64,000 nucleotides of DNA from Pectinophora gossypiella (lineage: Eukaryota; Arthropoda; Insecta; Lepidoptera; Gelechiidae): NCBI RefSeq assembly GCF_024362695.1, contig NC_065413.1, positions 15,039,511 through 15,103,510 on the forward strand. Reading direction: 5' to 3'. A program made the translations under genes and the position numbers. Below the pieces are notes generated by a model. It ran no database searches. It had not been told where the DNA came from and saw only the letters and a list, made by a program, of their open reading frames with translations. Shown here piece after piece: positions 21,201 through 29,169 of this stretch. Position 1 is the first letter of the stretch; the number at the start of each line of letters is the position of its first letter.

Positions 21201-22388
21201 CTTGGTCTTCCCCTTCCTCTCTTTCCTTGTAGCTATGATGCTTTCTCTTCTATAATGTTTTCAATAAATTAGTCTTGTCAATCATCTTGCCTCTTCTGTC
21301 GACAGTAACTCTCAATATTTGCCTCTTTCCCTTACTCTAAATAGCACTTCCTCATTAGAAAACCTTAAGAAAACCCCTCCTTTAAAAGAATTAGCACTAT
21401 CATTTTGTTATGATGTCCAGGGCCATGTCAGTATGTCTGGGGATGATGATGGGCCGCACCGGGTCCATGGTGGGCTCCAACCTGATCGGGTTCTTGCTGA
21501 ACTCTAACTGCGGCGTCGCCTTCTATCTCTTCGGAGGAATTGTTACTGGTAAGTTTGACATTTGTTTGTGTCAGTATTGAATGGCGAATCACATAACATA
21601 AAATAAGTTCACGACTGTATCCCAATTAGGCCGTGCTTCGGAAGGCACGTTAAGCCGTTGGTCCCGGCTGCATTAGCAGTCGTTAATAACCATCAATCCG
21701 CACTGGGCCCGCGTGACGGTTTAAGGCCCGATCTCCCTATCCATCCATAGGGAAGGCCCGTGCCCCAGCAGTGGAGACGTTAATGGGCTGATGATGATGA
21801 CAATTGTTGCTTGATATTCGGATCATATTATGTAATAATTACCATGCTACCTATATCGCTTCCCTTTATTTTGATCAGAATAATAAGGGGTGGAAGATGT
21901 AATTGTGCCTGGGTGTAATAAAAAGAGTCATCATTTATACCCAAAAACAAAGATAAAAGATGCATATGTCTGTTCCATGAAATTACAAGGTTAAACGGAG
22001 AAAAATATGTATTACTTACTGGAAAGTCTAAGAGAAAGTTTTAAGAGGTACATCCATTGCAAGAAGAACTAAGTAGACAAGCCTCGCCGAGCTTTCTGTT
22101 AGACCAACGTGTTAGATGGTGAGCCATCTCGACGGAAAATTTCACTTGATATTTACTCAGGATCATGAGCTGAATCATCCCCCTCAGTATTCGGTACGGT
22201 GTGTAATAAGCACCCTCCATAGTAAGTACTTTCTCTTCAACTGAAATTAGAAATCTAAATATTAACAATATTCTACCTTTTTTCCAGTGAACGGTCTGGT
22301 CTGCCTAACTCTACCGTCTAGGAAGAAAATGAACAAGGAACCGACAACAGAGGAACCCACCCAATGCCAAACCCACGAACCAGCATGA
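9148..22388 (+). CDS. SV2-like major facilitator transporter, gene 1 (10 coding exons)
   Basis: Joining 9148-9238, 15494-15655, 16185-16347, 16536-16657, 17622-17866, 18591-18760, 20180-20303, 20429-20712, 21421-21548 and 22288-22388 gives 1590 nt with no internal stop, coding 529 residues. The protein has about a dozen hydrophobic segments and MFS hallmarks: GWLGDTRGRR at residues 94-103 (loop 2-3), E153 with R158 and R160 (after segment 4), RPWR 202-205, PESPKFL 226-232 (end of the first half), VDYIGKK 392-398 (loop 8-9) and ELFPTKYR 447-454. A sequon NGT at 356-358 sits in the long loop between segments 7 and 8, as is typical for the SV2-like group. Such proteins move small organic solutes across membranes; the substrate cannot be read from sequence. 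The start ATG at 9148 lies 9 nt after a splice acceptor. All introns are GT-AG. Gene 2 is its tandem paralogue. Confidence 0.94.
9290..9470 (-). repeat. Interspersed repeat Y (ACATACATAA... type)
   Basis: On the + strand it runs CATACATAAACTCACGCCTA, then CACCGGGGTAAGCAGAG, then CACACGCACGCCGG. Copies are at 35110-35285 and, as a fold-back with both halves, 52915-53095. The minus-strand frame reading MYEAINECGGSKRTVSGSKQ recurs between copies only because the repeat does; it is not a host gene. Confidence 0.6.
9655..11915. mobile_element. 2.26 kb structure with ~270 bp inverted R1 arms (in gene 1 intron 1)
   Basis: The left arm 9655-9925 runs from a T-run through GACCTGACTTATTGTAGATT, CAACAGGCCTGAGGGTGCCC and GACCCTAGTGGGTCGATAGC to CGGCGGGGTCGGTATCGGGG. 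The right arm 11655-11915 is its close complement. The 1.7 kb interior holds a SINE-2, a SINE-1 scrap (10835-10928) and AT-rich sequence but no coding frame. It may be one fold-back element or two R1 copies in opposite orientation. Confidence 0.6.
10360..10638 (+). mobile_element. SINE-2, best full-length copy
   Basis: Order of parts: tRNA-like head AGCTCGGTGGCGCAGCGG (10360-10390); 5S-rRNA-like box (10403-10415, GAAGTAAAGCAAC) and box C-like AGGATGGGTGACC (10437-10449); shared module CGTGCTTCGGAGGGCACGTT (10480-10510); lineage-specific tail with CATCAATCCGCACTGGG; and a (GAT)n 3' end. It is non-coding and would depend on LINE enzymes supplied in trans. Confidence 0.8.
11950..12020 (-). mobile_element. 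SINE-3 tRNA-like head fragment
   Basis: Minus strand reads a tRNA-like piece with GTGGTCTAGTGGTTAGAGC and GGTTCGATTCCCGATGG. The rest of the SINE is absent, so this is not a functional tRNA gene. Confidence 0.6.
12320..12460. mobile_element. MITE-K, short form, left arm reduced
   Basis: AATACGACGCGAATTATATC at the left; right arm with AAATTCGCGCCGCGCGGCGC and TGTCATGCAAACACGGCAGG. It abuts the MITE-B copy that follows. Confidence 0.6.
12461..12615. mobile_element. MITE-B, near-perfect 155 bp palindrome
   Basis: Starts GGGGTTAAATTGGCCACATC and ends GATGTGGCCAATTTAACCCC. The arms run about 60 bp with few mismatches (AAGCAATATTG... against CAATATTGGTTTC). The best-preserved member of this family in the window. 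Confidence 0.85.
12618..13830. mobile_element. Cluster of MITE-A copies forming a larger inverted repeat
   Basis: Three MITE-A pieces are packed here: 12618-12860 (interrupted near 12860 by about 200 bp of SINE-3 and SINE-2 tail sequence), 13160-13430, and an inverted piece at 13600-13830. The block 13075-13260 (TTTAAAACAGCTGTCACTTA through CCCCAATGGTCCCGATGCCA to the CTTATCCGCCGAAAAGG motif) is repeated in inverse at about 13620-13800, leaving a loop of about 350 bp. The 124-residue minus-strand frame at 13574-13948 is a by-product. Confidence 0.6.
13955..14124. mobile_element. MITE-K, short form
   Basis: Arms with ACCGCGCCGCGCGCGGCGCG and CGCGCCGCGCGCGGTGCG around a centre with CCAATAGCCGTTTGACGTCC. 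14125-15000 shows no gene; 14510-14690 contains the same scrap as 8630-8710. Confidence 0.7.
15001..15148. mobile_element. MITE-H copy
   Basis: Begins CAGTCATGAGCCCAATGTACC and ends TTAATGCTCGTGACCGTA. The termini are inverted (TACGGTCACGAGCATTAA against the start). Interior has CTGTCGCACTAACGTATTTG and TTTGTCAAAAAAGTTAATG. Some eight more copies occur in the window. Confidence 0.75.
15178..15455 (+). mobile_element. SINE-1 copy
   Basis: tRNA-like head GCCTCCGTGGTCCAGTGG with GGTTCGAATCCC B box, shared module GTGCTTCGGAAGGCACGTTA and tail ending near ACACCAGGGTTCACAAGAG. It lies 40 bp before gene 1 exon 2, so it is close to the branch-point region. Confidence 0.8.
15494..15655 (+). CDS. Gene 1 coding exon 2
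   Basis: 162 nt, residues 31-84, first membrane segment and the conserved QGLLAATPFM stretch. Acceptor TCCTCAG, donor GTGAGG; phases 1/1. The paralogous exon at 34761 has the same length. Confidence 0.95.
15820..15962. mobile_element. MITE-G, partial
   Basis: Retains GGAATTTCCTGTCGGAAAAT and the right end ATGCCACTAACACCCTATGA. The left terminus is lost. Confidence 0.55.
16185..16347 (+). CDS. Gene 1 coding exon 3
   Basis: 163 nt, residues 85-138. Carries the MFS loop 2-3 motif GWLGDTRGRR. Acceptor CCCACAG, donor GTAAGT; ends phase 2. Confidence 0.95.
16360..16405 (+). repeat. Short GC-rich repeat scrap (CCGGCTTCGCTCGGGT)
   Basis: ACTAGCGACCCGCCCGGCTT is a motif common in insect interspersed repeats. 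An inverted relative is at 6678-6705. Too short to assign. Confidence 0.35.
16536..16657 (+). CDS. Gene 1 coding exon 4
   Basis: 122 nt, residues 139-179, including VYTYIGEFNNLRHRDKM with the conserved acidic and basic residues after segment 4. Acceptor TTTTGCAG, donor GTGAGA; ends phase 1. Confidence 0.95.
16706..17158. mobile_element. MITE-S-like element with long interior
   Basis: The left arm (16706-16870: ATAACGGGTTCTTACCGCG, GATCACGGGATGACT, TTTTCTACGGGCAGACATAT) matches MITE-S at 17938. It continues into about 270 bp not present there, which holds a 98-residue minus-strand open frame (16853-17149). Part of that frame (ATCTCCTGTTGGGATGTAG, GCGATCTTTTGCAG) recurs at 45800-45905. It may be a piece of a longer element; no protein family was recognised. 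Confidence 0.45.
17160..17415 (+). mobile_element. SINE-1 copy, head missing
   Basis: Begins in the region after the tRNA-like head (TTTGCGATCCCTAGTTTGG), has the shared module and ends CCACACGATAGAAGAAG. Confidence 0.75.
17622..17866 (+). CDS. Gene 1 coding exon 5
   Basis: 245 nt, residues 180-261. Holds segments 5 and 6 and MPESPKFLYTAGRVDEAL, the linker start typical of this family. Acceptor ATTACAG, donor GTAAGA; ends phase 0. Confidence 0.95.
17938..18208. mobile_element. MITE-S, complete palindromic copy
   Basis: Starts AAAACACATAATAACGGGTT and ends AACCCGTTATTATGTGTTTT, with long arms including GATATTTCGGCACTGTTGCA and its complement. Fragment also at 55504-55555. Confidence 0.8.
18215..18400 (-). 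mobile_element. SINE-1 head and central part
   Basis: Minus strand: tRNA-like head at 18330-18398, then the shared module at about 18230. Inserted immediately after MITE-S. 18400-18590 precedes exon 6 and shows nothing else. Confidence 0.7.
18591..18760 (+). CDS. Gene 1 coding exon 6
   Basis: 170 nt, residues 262-317. Cytoplasmic linker (VTALTYEGPIKTTEVQ) and the start of segment 7 (PWTILLCFVQFGCFA). Acceptor AATCCAG, donor GTAAGT; ends phase 2. Confidence 0.95.
18785..19320. mobile_element. Two nested SINE-like repeats
   Basis: 18785-18905 (CTTCACGCCTCCCTGAAGGG, CCTCGCCAGCTATGTTTAAG) and 19160-19315 (TGATCCAAACATG, GACCCTGAGTCGGGATCC) are two ends of a repeat seen whole at 23515-23760. Between them sits another repeat, 18905-19155 (CATAAACTCACGCCCGTAAT through ATGCCCGGGAAGACAAGCAG). 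Confidence 0.55.
19322..19684. mobile_element. MITE-A copy, full length
   Basis: Left arm with TTTTATTTTAAGTTATATCT and CTTATCCGCCGAAAAGGAAA; right arm is its complement, ending GTGTCTGCAGGAATCGGGGC. Interior carries CCAGCGACGTACC and CGCCCGGGTAATTCATTC. Good reference copy. Confidence 0.8.
19865..19985 (+). repeat. R1 fragment
   Basis: TTACTTATTGTAGATTTGGC, CTACTTGGCTGGACAAATGG, CAACAGGCCTGAGGGTGCCC; breaks at about 19985 into a SINE-4 scrap (20010-20110, GACAGGTCTGGTT). Confidence 0.65.
20180..20303 (+). CDS. Gene 1 coding exon 7
   Basis: 124 nt, residues 318-359. NGFYVWFPTILN (segment 7) followed by the hydrophilic loop with the NGT sequon at 356-358. Acceptor TTTTTCAG, donor GTAAGG; ends phase 0. 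Confidence 0.93.
20429..20712 (+). CDS. Gene 1 coding exon 8
   Basis: 284 nt, residues 360-453. Segments 8-10 with FLVDYIGKK and VAVELFPTKY. Acceptor TTTCCAG, donor GTAGGT; ends phase 2. Confidence 0.95.
21080..21306 (-). pseudogene. Non-LTR retrotransposon ORF2 C-terminus, relic
   Basis: Read on the minus strand, the end of the frame gives GKRGRGRPRRAYMGRLKRK followed by VVFYKEVKELPFDRQEWRML and a stop at 21080-21082. It matches in order the + strand relic at 6104-6280 (GKRGRGRPRRKF, VVSYQEVK). Upstream it is broken by a frameshift or stop around 21250. Located in gene 1 intron 8. Confidence 0.65.
21421..21548 (+). CDS. Gene 1 coding exon 9
   Basis: 128 nt, residues 454-496 (RAMSVCLGMMMGRTGSM..., segment 11 and part of 12). 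Acceptor TGTCCAG, donor GTAAGT; ends phase 1. Confidence 0.95.
21630..21800 (+). mobile_element. SINE-2 copy, head missing
   Basis: Begins at the shared module CCGTGCTTCGGAAGGCACGT and continues through the SINE-2 tail (CATCAATCCGCACTGGG) to GATGATGATGA. Gene 1 intron 9. Confidence 0.75.
22288..22388 (+). CDS. Gene 1 coding exon 10 with stop
   Basis: 101 nt, residues 497-529. End of segment 12 (NGLVCLTLP) and a short hydrophilic, Thr/Glu-rich C-terminus. The stop TGA is at 22386-22388. Acceptor TTTTCCAG. Confidence 0.93.
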
Positions 22389-22597
22389 ACCAGTTTAAAC
22401 CAGATCGGTGGAACAAGCTTCGCTACATTTCACCAGTCCTTCAACCAAAGAGGCTCTTAAGGGAATTTCCCATTACAAAATACTCTGCAATGATTTGTCT
22501 ATGGCCAGATGATAAAAATCAATATAGAATTCCAAGATAGATGGCGCGGGTATTGAATATTTCTCTCTCGCTTTATTACTTAAAAAAAGAATGAGAT

Positions 22598-22603
22598 AAT
22601 AAA
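22598..22603 (+). promoter_or_regulatory. Candidate polyadenylation signal of gene 1
   Basis: AATAAA about 210 nt after the stop, the first such hexamer seen downstream. Transcript end not proven. Confidence 0.45.
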
Positions 22604-22904
22604 CTTAGATGTCCATTTGAATATTTAAATTTAATTATCATAATACCAGTACAGAAAAGACCGGCCTAATTTGAACTCTCGGTATAGAGGGCGTGCCTTC
22701 GACACGGATTCAATTTACAGTGGACCAAAGCGTCCTACGGAATGTCTAAGTCTACTTAAATGTTGCCAAATTAGTCAAATTGCGGTTTTTGGTTCTTTTA
22801 TATTTTTTTTTTATTCTGCGTGAATGTTTCTGGATTCACATTCGTACACAAATACGATCGAATATCGAAACGCGTTGGTAGAGTCATAGAAGATTGTTAA
22901 AATC

Positions 22905-23422
22905 ATGGTATACCTAAGAAGACCAGGTATGCTCAATCCTATGACAAGCCGCCATTGCTAGCCCTTTGATGACGTAAGTGTTACCATCCAAATGATATCT
23001 CCAACATTCCAAGGACGCGAATTTTATTATTGAAAATTAAGTTAATTACTGACTAATGTATTTAATCGCTAATTTGTAACGTATACACAAAATATTTAAA
23101 CTGTACGTAAATCTTTTACTAGGAGTACAAAATTTCCTTGCAAAGTAAATTAAAAACATGAGGACGTGGGTAATTTATTTTTTACGAAATGGCAACACAG
23201 GGTCGGATGACGTCAGCTGGTTAACCTTGAAAATGCTAGCTGTCAGTTTTGAGCATACCTGCGGGCTTAGCACCGTAAGCGCGCGAGTTTTTCTCGCCTC
23301 GACATACATCACCCGTCACTCTCTCACAGTACTGCACAGAAAGAGACAGATGATCTCTGTCGCGGCGAGAAAGAGTCGCGTGCTTACGGTGCTAAGCTTG
23401 CTGCGGTCTTCTTATACCATGG
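22905..23422. mobile_element. MITE-I copy carrying a nested palindrome
   Basis: Ends are ATGGTATACCTAAGAAGACC and GGTCTTCTTATACCATGG. 22925-23250 is the MITE-I body in reverse, with a perfect TGACGTCA at 23208-23215. 23262-23400 is a second palindrome (GGCTTAGCACCGTAAGCGCG against GCGTGCTTACGGTGCTAAGC) inserted near the end, as in the copy at 57660. 22389-22900 holds the gene 1 3' region and nothing else recognised. Confidence 0.7.
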
Positions 23423-23514
23423 TTAAAATTAGTTTTTATATTGTTTTTCTTAGTATATAAGTAACTGTAAGTAGTAAATAACTATTAGATCAATTGTTAG
23501 GTAATAATAATTAC

Positions 23515-23760
23515 ATGGCATCATGCCTGTATCCCAGAAGGGGTAGGCAGAGGTGTATAGCGTAATATTAAAGGCCCAATCCTCACCAGCTATGTTTAGG
23601 TCCCACGAAATAGGGGGTGACCCTATTGCCATCAACCGGGCACACATCCTGGACACCACCTGATATCATGATCCAAAAATCAATTGAAACTCTTAGTTTA
23701 ATGCCCGAGTCGGTAGTCGAATGGGGGTCCATTCGTGATTTTGTTAAGTATGTTAATGGA
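23515..23760. mobile_element. SINE-like repeat
   Basis: GCATCATGCCTGTATCCCAG, AGGGGTAGGCAGAGG, CACCAGCTATGTTTAGGTCC, GAGTCGGTAGTCGAATG. Interrupted copy at 18785-19315. Confidence 0.5.
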
Positions 23761-23844
23761 CGAATGAGTTGACAGCTAGGTATTTTTTTTACAATAATAA
23801 AAATGATATATAAGAAACGATGCATTTTTTATTTTATATACTGT

Positions 23845-24000
23845 CGTATAATTCATGAAAATTTTAGTGTTTTTTTTAAATTAAGTATTTTCAGTTACAA
23901 ACTGTTGCGACGGACAATTCCACTTGATATCAACTCATAATCATGGTCTGAATCACCCGTCACAGTTTTCGTTACGATGTCACTAACACCCTGTATTTAA
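23845..24000. mobile_element. MITE-G, 5' truncated
   Basis: Retains ACAATTCCACTTGATATCAA, ATCATGGTCTGAATCACCCG and the terminus GATGTCACTAACACCCTGTA. Confidence 0.65.
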
Positions 24001-24360
24001 TTTAAATATCGGCTCGCTGCCACACCCTACACGTCTCCACTCCACCCCCGTACAGTCATGAGCAATATAATGTACCCACTTGAGGACTCTGTCGCACTAA
24101 CATATTTTGACACTTAGTGAGATTTACAGTTCAATTTGTCAAAAAAGTTAATGTGACATGGTAACAAAGTGTATACGTACATATTAATGCTCGTGACCGT
24201 ACATATACCAGTACCGTTTACTTTTTAATTGTGGCCACCGCGTAGTGCGTTGCCCGAGACGACAGAATATATATGTGAATCGATTATATCGATTAAAGTA
24301 TTTTATAATATATTACATATTTATTTATATATTTAATTATACCAACGTGTACTACAATAA
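24001..24360. mobile_element. Composite element with MITE-H inside (24054-24207)
   Basis: 24003-24053 (ATATCGGCTCGCTGCCACAC) and 24208-24360 (TTAATTGTGGCCACCGCGTA, GAATCGATTATATCGATT) flank a MITE-H copy. The same flanks in reverse order and strand occur at 50220-50385 and 50885-50970, there too around MITE-H. Confidence 0.6.
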
Positions 24361-24379
24361 GATATATTTATATGAGGTA

Positions 24380-24530
24380 CAGTTATGAGTAATATCATGT
24401 ACCCACTTTAGAACCCTGTCGCACTATCATATTTGACATTTAATGACACTTACGGTTTAATTTGTCAAAAAAGTTAATGTGACATGGTATCAACGTGTAT
24501 GACATACTTATTAGTACTCGTGACCTTACT
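24380..24530. mobile_element. MITE-H copy
   Basis: Second MITE-H within 200 bp in the same orientation: ACAGTTATGAGTAATATCAT ... TAGTACTCGTGACC. More diverged than its neighbour. Confidence 0.7.
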
Positions 24531-24634
24531 TATGTAAACACTACACTACGTAAGTAGGTATTCAAAGGGGAATTTTCTTGTTCGTTATTGTACCTAATAA
24601 ATATTATTATAACATGGTGCTTGTCAACCATGTC

Positions 24635-24900
24635 AAATGAGATACTTTATACGAAACGTCAAAACGAAAGATTCCTTTGGAGTTTGTATGGAAATACCGT
24701 CCTGTGACGTCATCAATAAAAGCGGTCGAAGATCGTACTCATTGTTACTTAATTCATAAATAAAATTCGAAAATAAGTCGAAAATTAAAACGAGATTGAT
24801 TTTTGATCATTTTATACTGGCTTCTATTTGTAGATTATCATTTTATAATTTATCTTTGACCCAGTCAAATACTCTATTTTCAAAATTCCCGCCTTACCGT
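24635..24900. repeat. Interspersed repeat with TGACGTCA
   Basis: CAAATGAGATACTTTATACG ... GTGACGTCATCAATAAAA ... GAAAATTAAAACGAGATTG. A diverged copy lies at 28570-28860 with the same order of motifs. Confidence 0.55.
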
Positions 24901-25209
24901 ATAATTTTTTAATGCAAAGAATACCTCACGTTTTGACGCATTAGCATCGATGAACCAAAACTGGTTTGCTTCGTCTCGACGCTTCGTGTCCTGTATACCT
25001 ATGTCAAATTTTACAATCATAATTAAAAAGCATTATATTGGCATTATACAATAACAAAAACAATTAAAAGTAATCACAGTAATAAAAAAAACAAACGAAA
25101 TTGGTAGGAAAACATTGCAACCGGCCACACGGACTGAGCAACCGGTTTCTGCCGTGTGCTGCGCGAATAAGATGCGCAGAATCACAAAACGACGCATGAA
25201 AACCGCCTG

Positions 25210-25610
25210 AAAACTGTCTGGGTTCAGTGACAACTCCCGTTTCAGTGAAAACCAGTTTTCCGCCCGCCCTAAAAGACGGAAGTCAAGGTTTCCACTTCCG
25301 GGAACCCTGGAGCAGGGCAGGAAAATTTCAGAATTGTGGGCGGCGGTACCAGGCGAGTATAATGTTTAGGTGGTCACCTAGGCAGAGATTAGACGGTGGT
25401 TGTGCGCATGCGTGGGATATTGATTCCGCTCACACCCTCGCACCCCTTGCCACGGAGCTACAATGAGGGGAGATAACGATAGATATGACAAGTTGTAATG
25501 TATGTACGTAACTGAATGGTCTTTTTGACCGCATAAACTTTTTTGTGTGAAACGCAATAAAACTATTTTGGGAAAATATGGGCAAGTGCCCTTATTAAGA
25601 TTCATGTACC
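25210..25610 (+). other. Unique segment, possible solo LTR
   Basis: A GC-richer block (CCGCCCGCCCTAAAAGACGG, GGAACCCTGGAGCAGGGCAG) is followed about 230 bp later by CGCAATAAAACT and a short AT-rich end. This layout recalls a retroviral-type LTR, but no target duplication, primer site or internal coding region is seen. Speculative. Confidence 0.2.
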
Positions 25611-25734
25611 TTATTTACTTACTTACTTATCTACATCAAAGAATTATGTGCTCTCCAACAGACTTGCTAGATTAACCATGGGGCATAAAGGTTCTTTACG
25701 GTTCACCGTGACCAATACAACCATATTTGGGGTT

Positions 25735-25990
25735 TAAAAAGGCCACATTAAAGCAAAATGAATCGTTTCAATGTGGCCTGTGTAATTACGAGCAAGAGAG
25801 ACAGTCTGAGCGCGCTCCCCCTTATTCCTTAGGATAGGAGATACCTAATCTAGCTCGGCGCCCGATACGAATTGGTACCAAGATAGAGTTACCGTTCTCA
25901 TCATCTCCCTAGCATTATCCCGTTTTAACTAGCATTGTCCGCTTACCTAACCTGAAGATTTGACAGGTCTGGTTAGAGGTACTGTTCTAT
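25735..25990. repeat. MITE-B scrap and SINE-4 scrap
   Basis: 25738-25783 is a tiny palindrome of MITE-B ends (AAAGGCCACATTAAAGC / GTTTCAATGTGGCC). 25895-25985 matches the far end of SINE-4 (TCATCTCCCTAGCATTATCC, GACAGGTCTGGTT). Confidence 0.5.
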
Positions 25991-27350
25991 TAGTAAGTAT
26001 TAGTCTTATTAGCTATAATGTCTACCGTTGAATGTTGTACCCCACCCCGAGGGCAGGCGAGTTGTGTCTATCTGCCTTAAGAAATGAGCGCAGAAGACGG
26101 CTTCGTAGCTTCTTGTAATGGAATTCCGTTGCCTAAGCAACGTCTTACGGCTCATGGTCCCCTGGTATTTCAGATGTCGTGGAAACTTGTCTGAAAAGAT
26201 CTCAAGCGCTTTCCCCAGAATTTAATAATTGGCCTAGGTCAGATACGGAAAATAAATGTTTACATAACCCGTTTTCTTTGAATTGAATCGAATTTTCCTT
26301 ACAAAACATACTTTCAGAGGTCAAGTGTCGCAACTGGAGGGCCTTAATTGCTAAATGGACCGAAAATTTTGGTGGGAAAAAGTTCATAATGAAAAAAGAA
26401 AGTTAAACACATTAGCTCCATTTGTTTTTAGGATAAAAGTCCGTGACGGATCCGCCATTTTAGTCATAAGTACCAGGAGCGCATAAGTTGTGGGGAGGTT
26501 ATCGATTTTCTTCCATGCGAGGGAAAGAGATGAGGAGACACGACCTATGCCACGGTTACGTATGTAGTCGCACCAAGGTCGCACTGTGACCATCGGCACG
26601 CATATTAAAACTTTGACACAGAAACTTTGTAAAAAAGTTGAAATTAGTGATTATCTACAGTCTAGATTCGTCTAGATTCTATACGATCAGCTGTCTGGGA
26701 ACTGATATCAGCCAAATTACTAAATTGTATGTTAAAAGAATTTTATGATTTTTTTTTCTAGGGCCTTGTGCCGAAGTTTTTCTTGCAGCTTTTTTTCCTT
26801 AGCTATACAGGTTGTGAGAAGCTGCAGTAGTTTTAGGCGGATGAAATGTTCGTTATGTAAAAAAAATACGTTCGTATTTAGCTAGAAATGACGTTTATAT
26901 AAGTACGTACGTAGCTCGAAGATCTGTACCATTGACATAAATTGATCTATTTTATTTACGTCCCAACACTGGCTATCCTCATCCATCGATTGAAGAAAGA
27001 AAATACGGAGCATACTTCACCACTCTGCTCCATTGCGGGTTAAATAGGCTAGGTGTTAATTTGCACCGTAGTAATTTATTTTCTTTTGTTTTGGTTTTAC
27101 CGAAGGGTAGGGCAAAGGGAACTTTGCCCATACAGCCATGCCTTACGTATTTTTTTTTCTTGATGATGAATGAAAGGTGATGACGATGAATGATGAAACC
27201 TAAGTCCCTACCCTCGGAGCAGAATCCTACACCGAACCCCAAACTAATTAACTCAAAAGTCCGCATTTATAAACTTTCGAGTTTTGAAGCGGCTTGTTGG
27301 CACGAAGCGACAATAGATAGGTACACTTTGTTGATTGAATATTCCGATAT
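25990..27350. other. No gene recognised
   Basis: Short open frames on the minus strand (26202-26387, 26384-26599) show no recognisable domain. 26760-26850 (GCCTTGTGCCGAAGTTTTTC, ACAGGTTGTGAGAAGCTGCA) recurs inverted at 60718-60785. 26985-27060 is a SINE-3 tail scrap. Confidence 0.35.
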
Positions 27351-28430
27351 TAGTATTTTATGCAACAGTTGTATAAGAAGGGTCAAAAAATGCGAGTGGC
27401 GTGAGTTGCGATGTGAGCCTTGGCGAACATCGCAATAAGAGACGCCACGAGCATTTTTTGACCTAGTTATACAACGTTGCATACAATACTTTTTCTACGA
27501 CGACGTAATTTTAAATGAAACAAAAATTATACAAAGAAAAATTTTATTTATAAAAATGAAGATGTAAATTTTGAATGGTATTGTGTGATATGGTAATATT
27601 GGGTACATTGGTAGGTTTTACTGCAGTGTTGATATGTAGATCGGTATTTTGATGAATTATTTGTTTTGTTTGTTTTTCTACTCCTCTACTTTAATCTGGC
27701 ATTTAAATAACCAAAAAGTCTAATATAAGTACATACATAATTAAACTCTTTGAAAAAGTGTACGCTCTATGGCCTATAAAAGCATTGTTTACAAAGTGTA
27801 ACTGTACTATAATGTCGCCAAAAAAGCATTGTTGTTGTTTTTTTTTTTTTTGACCTGGAAACTGGCACCTTTACTTTGTTTGGTGCCATAGATATACTAT
27901 AAAAAAAAAGTATACATTTGCCGCCATTTTCCCGCGCGTTGGAAAATAATTTTTATAAATAAAATTTTTCTTAATATAATTTTTGTTTCATTTAAAATTA
28001 CGTCGTCGTAGAAAAAGTATTGTATGCAACGTTGTATAACTAGGTCAAAAAATGCTCGTGGCGTCTCTTATTGCGATGTTCGCCAAGGCTCACATCGCAA
28101 CTCACGCCACTCGCATTTTTTGACCCTTCTTATACAACTGTTGCATAAAATACTATTATTGTATTGTACGCGCGGGAAAATGGCGGCAAATGTATACTTT
28201 TTTTTTATAGTATATCTATGGCACCAAACAAAGTAAAGGTGCCAGTTTCCAGGTCAAAAAAAAAACAACAACAATGCTTTTTTGGCGACATTATAGTACA
28301 GTTACACTTTGTAAACAATGCTTTTAAAGGCCATAGAGCGTACACTTTTTCAAAGAGTTTAATTATGTATGTACTTATATTAGACTTTTTGGTTATTTAA
28401 ATGCCAGATTAAAGTAGAGGAGTAGAAAAA
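27351..28430. repeat. Interleaved double inverted repeat (A-B-A'-B')
   Basis: A = 27351-27557 and A' = 27949-28155 are inverse copies of 207 bp with very few differences (shared TAGTATTTTATGCAACA and GGTCAAAAAATGC blocks). B = 27673-27939 and B' = 28168-28430 are inverse copies of about 265 bp (shared CTCCTCTACTTTAATCTGGC and GCCGCCATTTTCCCGCGCG). Spacers are 115, 9 and 12 bp. Because the pairs interleave, a single strand can form either hairpin or a pseudoknot-like fold, but the order cannot come from simple nesting of two palindromes. No coding function is evident; the repeated small frame MQRCITRSKNARGVSYCD is carried by both A arms. Confidence 0.85.
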
Positions 28431-28569
28431 AGTAATAACACTGTCGCGAATGTTTTCCGACTAACTTAATGCGATCATTAACCACAAAACACCACTTCGT
28501 ATTAATTATTTAGGTAATTCAATGAAGAATGCTGTCCCGTTCCCGTTCCCGCCAAAAAGCCGCACCGTA

Positions 28570-28860
28570 GTCAAATGAGATACTTTTTACGAAAACGTCA
28601 AAACGAATATTTGCTGTTGATTTTTTATGGAAATACGGTCCTAGTGACGTCATCAATAAAAAACACTCGACTATCGTAGGTACTCATTGTAAGTGATTTA
28701 TTTTTATTTTTTTATTTATAAATAAGGTACACCAACAGCTGATATAATAAAACAATAAATAAAATAAAAATTACGTTACGAATTAGAACGTTACGTTTAA
28801 CAAAATTCGAAAGTAAGTTAAAAAGAAAAATGAGGTTAATATTTGATCATCTTAACTTTA
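28570..28860. repeat. Interspersed repeat with TGACGTCA, second copy
   Basis: Diverged copy of 24635-24900; TGACGTCA at 28645-28652. Confidence 0.5.
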
Positions 28861-28864
28861 TTAT

Positions 28865-29045
28865 TCTTCTTCTATCGTGTGGATTGTGAGGTGGATTACC
28901 AACCCCATCAACCCTGGTGTCAGGGTTACTATTGAGGTGCCTAAGGCCCCTGACGTGACTCATCTAACGACTACTAACTTACATGACTAAGAGTTACCGG
29001 GACCATCAGCTTAACGTGCCATCCGAAGCACGGATCATCTTACGT
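28865..29045 (-). mobile_element. SINE-1 tail and module
   Basis: TTCTTCTATCGTGTGGATTG through the shared module to ATCATCTTAC; the tRNA-like head is missing. A MITE-G scrap follows at 29050-29150. Confidence 0.7.
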
Positions 29046-29169
29046 AGTTTCATTCTTTTGCGACGGAAAATTCCATTTGATATTAAGTATTAACTGAGAA
29101 TCATGGTCTGAATCATCCCCCTCAGTCTTCATTCAGATGTTACTAACACTTTATATAGTTTTTTTTTTT

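Noticed and set aside
27267..28236. Identical small frames MQRCITRSKNARGVSYCD on both strands
   Set aside because: They come from the two inverse A arms; interesting as structure but not as a gene pair.
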